A stretch of 64,000 nucleotides of DNA from positions 112,001 to 176,000 of the forward strand of contig NZ_NPDS01000005.1 of NCBI RefSeq assembly GCF_002811925.1. The letters run 5' to 3'. The stretch is from Leptospira barantonii. GTDB taxonomy: Bacteria; Spirochaetota; Leptospiria; Leptospirales; Leptospiraceae. Below are positions 48,674 to 64,000 of this stretch, in pieces (positions within the stretch are counted from its first letter, which is position 1; each line of letters opens with the position of its first letter). The position numbers and the translations under genes are program-made. The notes beneath the pieces were generated by a model that had not been told where the DNA came from, did not search any database, and saw only the letters and a program-made list of their open reading frames with translations.

Positions 48674-49906
48674 ATGACTCGTTATTATAGATTCAACGGT
48701 TTTTTTGAGGAAGAGTTAAAAGCCTCCTCGATCGCTCCCGAAAGATTGGATTTGAAGAATCGATCTCTGGAAAATCTATTCTTCCTTTTTCAATCGATTC
48801 GAGATCCAGCTTCTACGATGTTCTTAAGCGAAGTTCCCGATTCGAGTTGGATGGATTTTTGGAAGTCCAGAGGAATTCGCTTCTGCGATTTTCGGATTTT
48901 GATACGAAATTCGAAGAAGATTTTGCAAGCCTCCCCCGTCGACCCAGTTCGCATTTGGGAAGAATGGGGATCCGTTTCCGATTTGAACGACAACGGTGAA
49001 ATTCTTTATTCTCCAGAGAAAGCGGATCTTTCGAAGAAATTGAATTCTAAAATTCTTTTGTCACGTTGGAAGTCGGAACACGGATTTCAGGATGTTCCGG
49101 GAAGAATTCTGGAGAATCTTTCGCATTTGGCGGATTTGTTTTCAGAATGGTCGGAACTACGTCTGGAAAAGATCGTTCTCAAACCTTATTTCAGTTTTTC
49201 GGGAAGACATAAAATTCTTAAGTTCCATTCTTTGAGCGTTGGAGATCCTACAAACTTTGATTTAGAAACGGATTCTTCTTGGTTTCCTTGCGTCGCCGAA
49301 CCTTGGTTTGAAAGAACGTATGATTTTTCGTGCCTCTATGATTTTTCTGCCGGAGTTCCGACCTTTTCCGGAAGCACGATTCAGATCTGCGACGAAAAAG
49401 GAAAATACAACGGCGCCTATCTTCCTACCGAAAAGGAATCGAATCTTCTTTCTTCACACCTAGAACCCGTTACAAAAGAATTAGCCCAAACCTTTTCACC
49501 GGAATACAAAGGCCCCGTTGCAATCGACGGTTTTGAGTTCTATTCTCAAAATTCAAAAAAAATCCAAAGAATCAGCGAAGCAAACTATCGTTGGTCTATG
49601 GGAAGAATTCTTCTCGAGTTTTCGAAATTCGAGATTCTCCAAGAAACAAAAAAAGAATTCCGCGAGAACCTTTCGATTCTCCCCTTACCCTTAAAACGAT
49701 CCATACCGGAATATTCGAAATCGATATCAACTTGGGGCAGAACTCAAGGAGTGGAAATTCTTCCTTTGACGCCGGACCGATACGCTTCCGGGAAACAGTA
49801 CGGTGCTTCCTGGATTCTTCTCAGCTTTTTGGAAGATTCTCGGGAAACGACTCGGGAACGAATTCAAAAGTTTTATTCCGAATGGAGGAAACGGATTCTC
49901 CATTGA
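48674..49906 (+). CDS. ATP-grasp-like protein of unknown substrate
   Basis: About 410 residues from ATG at 48674 (GGGAA just upstream). The pattern over residues about 165-320 follows an ATP-grasp core: KIVLKPYFSFSGRHKIL (phosphate-binding Lys), VAEPWFERTYDFS (acidic adenine-side strand), YKGPVAIDGFEFY, and SEANYRWSMGR in place of ENPRxxMG with the Mg-binding Glu and Asn. No substrate domain recognised. Single gene beside a divergent exported protein. It may ligate an amino acid or peptide; that is inference. Confidence 0.6.
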   Translation: MTRYYRFNGFFEEELKASSIAPERLDLKNRSLENLFFLFQSIRDPASTMFLSEVPDSSWMDFWKSRGIRFCDFRILIRNSKKILQASPVDPVRIWEEWGSVSDLNDNGEILYSPEKADLSKKLNSKILLSRWKSEHGFQDVPGRILENLSHLADLFSEWSELRLEKIVLKPYFSFSGRHKILKFHSLSVGDPTNFDLETDSSWFPCVAEPWFERTYDFSCLYDFSAGVPTFSGSTIQICDEKGKYNGAYLPTEKESNLLSSHLEPVTKELAQTFSPEYKGPVAIDGFEFYSQNSKKIQRISEANYRWSMGRILLEFSKFEILQETKKEFRENLSILPLPLKRSIPEYSKSISTWGRTQGVEILPLTPDRYASGKQYGASWILLSFLEDSRETTRERIQKFYSEWRKRILH

Positions 49907-50011
49907 AATGTACTTGAGGCTTTTTCAGACCTTGTCAAGATGTCCTACAGGTCGCGGTTTACCGCCCGGAAAACCATCCGCATTCTCTGCGGTCCACATT
50001 CAGGATATAAA

Positions 50012-50596
50012 ATGGAACTGTTTTTAAACTACTCTCTTTATGTAATCGTTAGCATCGGGTTTCTAATCCCTTTTACCGGATTTGTAGTCGGAGCCGGAGC
50101 GATCGTAAACGCAACTCTCGCGGGATTTGCGGTTAACTTCCTCTCTCAGATTTTAGAGGAAAATAAACTCAACGACTTTATCTCTCGTAACAAAGACAAC
50201 AAACTCGGCAAAGCTCTTCAAGACGCGGTTTTAAAAGGCCAAGAAAAATTGAAAGGCGCACCGGCTCCTGTGGCTCACGCTGAAGAAAGTCATGGCGCTC
50301 ACCACATCATTTCCGTAAAAACCTACTCACTCATTTTCGCTACTCTGATCTTCTTTACCTTCGTAACCGTTTGGGTTGCGGGAATCGACTTCGGAGCTAT
50401 GAACGTTATCATCGCGATGGCAGTTGCTACGATGAAAGCTTCTTTGGTTCTTGGTTACTTCATGCACCTTAAATACGATACGGTGATGAACCGAGTGATC
50501 TTTGGATCCGGCTTCCTGTTCCTTCTTCTTCTGTTCGGATTTTCCGCGGCGGACATCTTTACAAGATTCAAGGTTTTGATCTCTTTCGCGTTCTAA
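50012..50596 (+). CDS. Cytochrome c oxidase subunit IV-domain protein with extra N-terminal part
   Basis: A 194-residue protein. The C-terminal half carries MAVATMKASLVLGYFMHLKYD, the bacterial COX4 signature, plus two or three membrane segments. The first 95 residues have one or two hydrophobic segments and a charged linker ending HAEESHGAHH. The start at ATG 50012 with AGGAT upstream is preferred to a frame opening 24 codons earlier. No other cytochrome oxidase gene lies nearby. Confidence 0.7.
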   Translation: MELFLNYSLYVIVSIGFLIPFTGFVVGAGAIVNATLAGFAVNFLSQILEENKLNDFISRNKDNKLGKALQDAVLKGQEKLKGAPAPVAHAEESHGAHHIISVKTYSLIFATLIFFTFVTVWVAGIDFGAMNVIIAMAVATMKASLVLGYFMHLKYDTVMNRVIFGSGFLFLLLLFGFSAADIFTRFKVLISFAF

Positions 50597-50620
50597 ACTA
50601 ATCGTAATTATACGATATTT

Positions 50621-50649
50621 GAAAAGCCGGTTTTATGCCGGCTTTTTTA
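50621..50649 (+). terminator. Rho-independent terminator of the COX4-domain gene
   Basis: AAAAGCCGG-TTTTAT-GCCGGCTTTTTT, 24 bases past the stop. Confidence 0.88.
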
Positions 50650-50808
50650 TTTTCGGCGTAGAGCTCCATCCGCGTTCGCGCGGTGATTCGTCCTTAAAAA
50701 GAGAAAGTTCGTTCTCCAATACCTCTTATTTCAATATTCCCGAATTAAATTGACTGGCTTTTTTTATCTAAGCGATTAATCTTTCCAATTCTTAGGAGCA
50801 TTCATCGT

Positions 50809-51453
<645 letters not shown>

Positions 51454-51507
51454 AGCCAAAATCGGGATTATTATTAGCCGAACGGAAAGAGAAATAGTTT
51501 CAAAGTT

Positions 51508-51900
51508 TCACTTTCCGTTCAAGTCTAATAGCATCGCTCCTGTTTTTCCATTTGGCAAAGTTAAAAATCCGAGTCCACCCAGATACAATTTAAGTTCATA
51601 ACTTCCTGAACTCGTGAGAAATTCAATAGTACACCAAGGCGAATAATGCCAATTTTTTAATATTTCATCCTTCGGTTGAATCGGTTCGGCCTTATCAAAT
51701 AAGGTTAAAAACTTACGTTTATCCAGCAGTTTATTGTTATTAAAAACATAATTGATTCTTAATGCCAATACGTCACGAGCCGTCGGTAATTTTTCTATAA
51801 AAATAAGATTCGGATGAATGCTCATACTTGCTTGTGAAAACAAACTGCCGCTTATCAATAATATTATAATCGTAATTTTAAGTCGACAGATTGTTTTCAT
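51508..51900 (-). CDS. Small exported protein, A/T-rich
   Basis: About 130 residues from ATG at 51900, with a signal peptide ending SGSLFSQA. No family recognised. Base use is clearly more A/T-rich than neighbouring genes (runs such as AATAATATTATAAT), suggesting separate origin or low expression. Its 3' end overlaps an inverted repeat GAACGGAAAG/CTTTCCGTTC. Confidence 0.5.
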   Translation of the reverse strand: MKTICRLKITIIILLISGSLFSQASMSIHPNLIFIEKLPTARDVLALRINYVFNNNKLLDKRKFLTLFDKAEPIQPKDEILKNWHYSPWCTIEFLTSSGSYELKLYLGGLGFLTLPNGKTGAMLLDLNGK

Positions 51901-52011
51901 ATACAATAGATCATTCAAAATACATTCAATTTTTATTTAGTGTTAGTAACTTCATGTGAAGCAGTTACATCACGCATTCGAAGGACGTCAACTGGTCAAA
52001 TAAAGCACACG

Positions 52012-52587
52012 TTATAGTGATTCTCTAAAAGGAATTCCCATTCTTTTAAGAATTTCTTTAGCCCGATTTTGAAATTCAATTTCTTCTTCGGGCGTGAACG
52101 GGCCGAAAATTCCTTTTTTAAATCGATCCGATAAGGCGATGTATTCCAAACAACCGGCCACGCTGAAAACGGGTTTGGCCTTACCTTCAAAGATTTTTAA
52201 TTCTCCATTCTTTTGAATGACCATTGCGCCGGGCGGAATTTTTTTTCCTCCACGGATCATACAACCGGCCATCACCATCGCACCGTCTCCGATTTCGGCT
52301 TCGTCCAAAACGATCGTTCCGATTCCGATCAAACAACCGCGACCGATTTTACAACCGTGTAACATCGCATTGTGACCGACTAACGTATAATCTCCGATCG
52401 TAATCCCTCTGCTCGAATCGGTATGAAGAGTAGTATTGTCCTGAATGTTAACACCTTCTCCCAAAACGATACGATTCATATCCGCGCGAACCACGGCCCC
52501 AGGCCAAAGGGAAGAATATGGACCCATTTCCACGAGACCGATCGCAGTCGCCTGCGGATGAATGAATGCGGTTTCGTGAATATTCAT
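52012..52587 (-). CDS. Gamma carbonic anhydrase-family protein
   Basis: A 191-residue left-handed beta-helix of the gamma-CA/YrdA/PaaY type. The zinc-site His residues are in TTLHTDSSRG and LVGHNAMLHGC. Function may be carbonic anhydrase or an acyl-transferase relative; it lacks the N-terminal extension of true Cam enzymes. ATG start six bases after pheT, so part of the pheT operon. Confidence 0.83.
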   Translation of the reverse strand: MNIHETAFIHPQATAIGLVEMGPYSSLWPGAVVRADMNRIVLGEGVNIQDNTTLHTDSSRGITIGDYTLVGHNAMLHGCKIGRGCLIGIGTIVLDEAEIGDGAMVMAGCMIRGGKKIPPGAMVIQKNGELKIFEGKAKPVFSVAGCLEYIALSDRFKKGIFGPFTPEEEIEFQNRAKEILKRMGIPFRESL

Positions 52588-52593
52588 TTTTTA

Positions 52594-55002
<2,409 letters not shown>

Positions 55003-55081
55003 GTCGAGAACTCCGGTCCAATTACTAAGGTCCAGAAACCTCGATCAAAATCGGATGTCGAGCAGGAAAACTCTTCTCGGG

Positions 55082-57931
<2,850 letters not shown>

Positions 57932-58645
57932 CTAAACGCCTCTCTGATCGCCCCAAATGTATTTATGAGTTTGAAGGGAAAGACGAAGACCGCTTCCTAA
58001 AAATGACTTCATCCATTCCGCGAGAACTTCCGGGGACAATTCTCCTTGAACTGGAGAAGCCAAAAGATTTCCCGAAAGTTTATGATTTTCGATTACTTCA
58101 ATACATCTTTCAAAATCGTTTCTATCACGAATCACAAACTTAATCTCATCCAACACATCGTTTCTTTGTTTATAGATTTCCAGATTCTTAAGATCCATTC
58201 TATCTTCCATACCCGAACCCGGAAGTTTATAATCCAACGTAAACACGAATCGATCCAAACCTTCGATCGATTCCGCTCCGTTCGTTTCCACTCTCGGTCT
58301 CGGATATAATCCGGAAGAATTTCTAGTTCTGAAAATTTCGTTTCCTAAGGCGATACTAAAGTCTCGATTTTTTCCTTCGAGAGGTTCTCCACCCGTAAGA
58401 AGAATCTGCGTATTCACCGGACTCAGTTCTTGAATTTTATCCAAGACTTGATTCAAGTTCGATTCTTCCCCTGCGTTCGGAGACAAAGCATACGGAGTAT
58501 CACACCATAACTTTCTTCCGACAGCCATTCCGCATCGAAGAGAACATCCGGCCATACGAACAAACACGGTCGGGATGCCCGTTGAAATTCCTTCTCCCGA
58601 AAGAGAAAGATAAATTTCATGTACGGAGGTTTTCAGATTGTCCAT
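57932..58645 (-). CDS. queE: 7-carboxy-7-deazaguanine synthase
   Basis: About 237 residues. A radical-SAM enzyme making the 7-deazaguanine core of queuosine. The N-terminal [20 protein letters not shown] leads to C34-SLR-C38-x9-C48 (WCDTPYAL), a CX3CX9C spacing instead of CX3CX2C. LLTGGEPL is the SAM-binding GGE motif. Start taken as the ATG at 58645; a TTG 13 codons earlier is possible. queC, queD and queF are not nearby. Its stop abuts the helicase start. Confidence 0.85.
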   Translation of the reverse strand: MDNLKTSVHEIYLSLSGEGISTGIPTVFVRMAGCSLRCGMAVGRKLWCDTPYALSPNAGEESNLNQVLDKIQELSPVNTQILLTGGEPLEGKNRDFSIALGNEIFRTRNSSGLYPRPRVETNGAESIEGLDRFVFTLDYKLPGSGMEDRMDLKNLEIYKQRNDVLDEIKFVIRDRNDFERCIEVIENHKLSGNLLASPVQGELSPEVLAEWMKSFLGSGLRLSLQTHKYIWGDQRGV

Positions 58646-58834
58646 GGGTTCTTTCGAGTACAAGATTTTTCTTTCAACAAGCAAGGAGATCGTAAAAAAA
58701 ATAAAAAGGTAAATTCCAGAATTTCCTACCTACCCTTTGCGGTCAACTCTCGGAGTTCCGAACTACTAGTTCTTTTGCTTGTCAATCCGGATGGAAAACG
58801 TTCCCTTTGTAATATAAAACAATTTGGGGTTCCC

Positions 58835-59737
58835 TTGATTCGTTATATACCGTCTTTTATTTTTGTTTATTTATTTTATCTTCCGTTTCGAATTTTGCCG
58901 TATCGTTTTTGTCTTTTATACGGAAGATTTCTCGTAATTCTTCTTTATCCTTTAGCAAGAAGACACAGAAGAATTGCGTATGAAAATATTTCTTACGCTT
59001 TTCCGGAATATACGGAAGCGCAGAAAAAAGAACTCGTTTGGAAGAGCATTCTTCATATCGGGAATCTTGTCGCAGGCACTTTATACGCTCCCCGTTTGAA
59101 TCAAAAGTGGATGGATCGTTATCTTGTTTATGATCCGGAATCCTTAGCTATCGAAAAGAAAACAAACGAAGAAGGCGTTGGCGTAGTTTTGATTTCCGGT
59201 CACTTCGGCACCTGGGAAATTCTCGTTCAGTTTATGGGAATCCGCATGAAGGGCGGCGGGATTTATAAAAAAGTAAGAAATCCGTTCGTTGATAAGCTGA
59301 TTTATAAACTCAGAACTAAAAACGGAATCAAACTCGTTTCTACGGAAGAATCCACCCAAGTAACCAAGATGTTAAAACAAGGTTATTGGGTAGGTTTCGG
59401 TTCCGATCAAAACGCGGGTAAGGTGGGAATCTTCGTAAACTTTTTCAATCGTCCCGCATCGACTTACCAAGGCCCGGCTTTGATGGCGTATCTCACCGGA
59501 GCGAAGATGCTTTTGTATTCGGTTCTCTGTGGGGAGAATGGAAAAGTAATCGTTCGCGTAAAAGATTTGGGCTTTGTAGATAAAAAAGCTTTTGAAGATC
59601 GAGAAGCGGCAATCCGTCATTATACCGAGGTTTGGACAAAAGCCTTAGAAGAAGAAGTGAAGTTGTATCCGGAACAATACTTTTGGGTTCACAGAAGATG
59701 GAGAACCAAACCCGGAGATTTTCCGGGTCAGGTTTAA
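58835..59737 (+). CDS. LpxL/HtrB-like lipid A acyltransferase
   Basis: A 300-residue membrane-anchored protein. The N-terminal hydrophobic segment (about 5-40) precedes the catalytic motif H123-FGTW-E128 (HX4E). Later motifs GFGSDQNAG and [11 protein letters not shown] fit the family. It adds a secondary acyl chain to lipid A or a related lipid. The start is TTG at 58835, with GGGG five bases before; an upstream frame running antisense to queE has no support. Confidence 0.83.
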   Translation: MIRYIPSFIFVYLFYLPFRILPYRFCLLYGRFLVILLYPLARRHRRIAYENISYAFPEYTEAQKKELVWKSILHIGNLVAGTLYAPRLNQKWMDRYLVYDPESLAIEKKTNEEGVGVVLISGHFGTWEILVQFMGIRMKGGGIYKKVRNPFVDKLIYKLRTKNGIKLVSTEESTQVTKMLKQGYWVGFGSDQNAGKVGIFVNFFNRPASTYQGPALMAYLTGAKMLLYSVLCGENGKVIVRVKDLGFVDKKAFEDREAAIRHYTEVWTKALEEEVKLYPEQYFWVHRRWRTKPGDFPGQV

Positions 59738-59763
59738 AACAATCGATTTGTCTTCGATTTCAA

Positions 59764-60552
<789 letters not shown>

Positions 60553-61854
60553 ATGCGTAAAATTATCATTTTGACTTCATTCATTTTATTCTATCAATGC
60601 TCTCAAGCCGATAAGGTTCAATTCGACGCTTCCAAGGGTTTAGGAAGTGTGATTCAGATTGTAGCAACGGAAACAGTCAATGCTCCGGTAAACAACAATC
60701 AGCAAACCGGGGGTTCCGGCGGAGGAAGCGGAACTTCCTCTTTCAATTACGGTGGGAATATTTCTGGACTTGTAAGCGGGAGCCTCACTCTTACAAACGG
60801 ATCTTCCACGGTTACTTTGACTCCTACCTCACCCGGAATTTCGGGCGGCGCGGGAACCTATCAATTCTCCGCTTCCTTGACCGGTGGTTCGGCTTACAGC
60901 ACTTCGATCACTTCTTTCCCGAGCGGTTTATCCTGTAATATCTATAATTCTTCCGGATCGATTTCGGCGGCGGTGACCGACATAGACGTCTATTGTTATT
61001 CGGTCGTTCTTACTTCCAGTTTAACCGTTGTCGAAGGAACCACGAACTCTTCTAATAATATTTCGATTTCGCTTTCGCATCCACCGGGACCGAATCCAGC
61101 CGCGGGAGTTGCAGTCACCTATCCGAGTTTTCCAACGAATTTAAGTGTGAATTCTGCGTTGCCTTCTACGATCACTACCACGGCGACCAATCGTATTTTA
61201 AGCGCGACAAACGAAACGGGAACTCCCGATTTCGCCAATGAAAGCGAAGTGATCACTGCAAAAGTTGCGCAGTCGGCCGGAAGCGCGACTAACGTATCTG
61301 TGACATCCGATATCACGATCACGGACAACGACAAAAGAATGTATCTTGCTCATATCGCAAGCGGCACCGGAAGTCTCGGCGGAAAGGCGGGTGCGGATAC
61401 CACCTGCACTTCCAATAAGCCGGCTTACATTACGGGTTCCGTGGGAGCGATGGTCGGAACCTCGACCAGAAAACCGTTACCGACTCCGAGTAGCGATTGG
61501 CCACTGAAACCGCTTTACACTTATTATAGAGACAACACGACTACGATCATTGCGAATTCGAACAGCGGTGCGATTCTTCCTTTTTCTTGGAGTAATAAGG
61601 TAAGTTCTGCGGCAGGAGTGACGGCGGCATTTGCTTGTCCGATCAGCAGTACCGCATGCGGATACGTTACCGGAATGGATAATACTTGGACCGTTCTGTC
61701 GGGTCAAAATTGTAGCAACTGGACGAGCGGACTTTCTTCCGTAGACGGAATGACCGGTTGGGCGGGAAGCGTTGACTCGAACGCGCTTTCTTACTTTGCT
61801 TCCACCTGCGACGCGTTAGGTTCTTCTGCCAACATCATTTGTGTGGAACTTTGA
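60553..61854 (+). CDS. DUF1554 lipoprotein with Calx-beta-like middle domain
   Basis: A 433-residue protein. The signal peptide ends LFYQC (C16), again with Gln at -1. Residues about 155-260 resemble a Calx-beta domain (SLTVVEGTTNSSNNISISL ... ITDND). The C-terminal 170 residues fit DUF1554, a Leptospira domain with paired Cys and Trp-rich ends (NIICVEL). Likely surface-exposed. A possible terminator hairpin follows at 61888-61916. Confidence 0.82.
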   Translation: MRKIIILTSFILFYQCSQADKVQFDASKGLGSVIQIVATETVNAPVNNNQQTGGSGGGSGTSSFNYGGNISGLVSGSLTLTNGSSTVTLTPTSPGISGGAGTYQFSASLTGGSAYSTSITSFPSGLSCNIYNSSGSISAAVTDIDVYCYSVVLTSSLTVVEGTTNSSNNISISLSHPPGPNPAAGVAVTYPSFPTNLSVNSALPSTITTTATNRILSATNETGTPDFANESEVITAKVAQSAGSATNVSVTSDITITDNDKRMYLAHIASGTGSLGGKAGADTTCTSNKPAYITGSVGAMVGTSTRKPLPTPSSDWPLKPLYTYYRDNTTTIIANSNSGAILPFSWSNKVSSAAGVTAAFACPISSTACGYVTGMDNTWTVLSGQNCSNWTSGLSSVDGMTGWAGSVDSNALSYFASTCDALGSSANIICVEL

Positions 61855-61887
61855 TCGATCGTCAATCGTAAGGAGTTTAAAATTCAT

Positions 61888-61916
61888 AAAAGATCGGACG
61901 TAGTTCCGACCTTTTT
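61888..61916. terminator. Shared terminator hairpin
   Basis: AAAAG-ATCGGAC-GTA-GTTCCGAC-CTTTTT, imperfect stem followed by a T-run on the plus strand and preceded by A on the minus. It lies between convergent genes. Confidence 0.6.
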
Positions 61917-61948
61917 CGAAAAGAACGTCGAGTTCGAAAAATTCTCCC

Positions 61949-63280
<1,332 letters not shown>

Positions 63281-63608
63281 TAGGCCACAATCTTAAGGAT
63301 CCCGGGCCGCTTACAAGATCATTTTGATCGGAATTCCGATTCGATTCGTGTTAAATTTTTCATTGAATGTCGGATTAAAAAAATCAAAAGTTTTTTCGAG
63401 ATCGATTCATAAAATAAAATTCTGAACTTCCATTCTTTTTAAAAAATTTACAATCGACAACTAAGTACAAAGGGCTATAAAATAAAATGCGCTCCGAGTG
63501 CCCCTTGAAGGATAAAATACTTTCCCGAAATTGAAAAGATTAAATCGTCGAAAATTAAATACTCTTTCTCTCTGAAACAGGAAAGTATCATTTTATAACT
63601 TACGATAT
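63281..63608. other. Divergent intergenic region with a hairpin before the sensor gene
   Basis: 328 bases. ATAAAATACTTTCC (63512-63525) pairs with GGAAAGTATCATTTTAT (63580-63596), 14 pairs with a 3-base bulge, just before the sensor gene start. No gene or tRNA was found. Confidence 0.4.
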
Positions 63609-64000
63609 ATGATTAAGAACCTGCCTATCTCAGCCCCGGCCCGGATTTCTTTCTTATACCTGTTGCTTGCCTCGGCTTGGATTTTTTTTTCCGATCAGTT
63701 CATTAGCTTATTATCTTTTGATCCTATTATCTTAACTACCTTACAAACATATAAGGGTTGGGCCTTCGTAATCACTACGACGGTTTTGTTATTCTTCATT
63801 CTCAATCGATACTTTTTACTTTTAAAACAAGAAACCGAAGAGCAAAAAGTGGCCGAAACCGCGCTGATCGAATCCGAAAGAAGATTCAGGGCCACTCTCG
63901 AAAATATAAATCTCATCGGCTTGGGTTTGGATGCGGACGCGAACATCACATTCTGCAACGATTATCTTCTCAACTTAAGCGGATGGAAAAGAGAAGAGAT
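63609..64000 (+). CDS. PAS-domain sensor protein, N-terminal part
   Basis: An open frame begins at ATG 63609 and runs to the window end (about 130 residues so far). Two membrane segments are at about residues 12-32 and 50-70. A helical linker follows (LLKQETEEQ), then the start of a PAS domain with LENINLIGLGLDADANITFC and the conserved WKREE at the edge. Likely a membrane-bound histidine kinase or guanylate cyclase-type sensor; output domain is beyond the window. Confidence 0.75.
   Translation, partial: MIKNLPISAPARISFLYLLLASAWIFFSDQFISLLSFDPIILTTLQTYKGWAFVITTTVLLFFILNRYFLLLKQETEEQKVAETALIESERRFRATLENINLIGLGLDADANITFCNDYLLNLSGWKREE

Noticed and set aside
51480..51520. Terminator candidate GAACGGAAAG/CTTTCCGTTC
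   Set aside because: A stem is present but there is no T-run on either strand; it overlaps a coding end.

Overview
The window reads as a chromosomal segment of Leptospira (Spirochaetota). The evidence is a stand-alone 5S rRNA gene with no 16S, 23S or tRNA next to it; a probable FcpA flagellar-sheath protein; a DUF1554 lipoprotein (a family found mainly in Leptospira); about ten lipoproteins with loose spirochaetal lipoboxes; an LpxA of the Leptospira type; and TAGTTCCTACA-type intergenic repeats. Base composition looks like the low 40s percent G+C by eye, above L. interrogans, which would fit one of the higher-GC pathogenic or intermediate species. The species cannot be fixed from the sequence. 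No phage, insertion sequence, CRISPR array, tRNA or replication origin was seen.

Layout. 1-7.3 kb: tail of a VanY-type peptidase, then minus-strand lpxA-galE, an orphan Hpt protein, an ankyrin lipoprotein, a DAHP synthase and a coupled DnaC-like ATPase-folK-panB group. 7.3-15.3 kb: probable fcpA, a small membrane protein, an AlkC-like glycosylase, a quinone-oxidoreductase-like/ispA/tlyA operon and a ceramidase-like lipoprotein started by TTG. 15.4-31 kb: an accessory stretch rich in regulators (two TetR, one MarR, one AraC) and flavin or redox enzymes, several with clear inverted-repeat operators in the intergenic DNA, plus a DegP-like lipoprotein protease, DUF4846, DUF819, a GDPD lipoprotein, a GlcG/HbpS-like protein and a GFA-family protein. 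31-36 kb: a zinc-ribbon/PQQ-propeller-like protein and a GAF-PAS-HisKA-HATPase-REC hybrid kinase. 36-41 kb: the glycine cleavage operon gcvT-gcvH-gcvP with a strong terminator, then ppnP. 41-51.5 kb: 5S rRNA, a PlsC-like acyltransferase with a cytochrome c lipoprotein, a BFD/RibD-C/MtgA overlapping operon, an UMF1 transporter, an exported protein, an ATP-grasp-like protein, a COX4-domain protein and a lipoprotein. 51.5-64 kb: a minus-strand queE - RapA-like helicase - pheT - gamma carbonic anhydrase run, an LpxL-like acyltransferase, ppa, the DUF1554 lipoprotein, a GlpT/UhpT-type transporter and the start of a PAS sensor protein cut by the window end.

How the genes work together. Several groups are ordinary housekeeping: envelope sugar and lipid A synthesis (galE, lpxA, the LpxL-like and PlsC-like proteins, mtgA), isoprenoids (ispA), folate and pantothenate (folK, panB), shikimate entry (DAHP synthase) and one-carbon supply (gcvTHP). 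The most informative regulatory DNA lies at 16.8, 18.2, 20.0 and 26.4 kb. There, inverted repeats sit in front of membrane-protein or Old Yellow Enzyme genes beside TetR or MarR regulators, suggesting small substrate-responsive modules similar in logic to nemRA of Escherichia coli. The least explained proteins are the ATP-grasp-like protein at 48.7 kb, the zinc-ribbon propeller at 31-33 kb, the COX4 protein with an extra N-terminal part at 50 kb, and QueE with a CX3CX9C radical-SAM motif.
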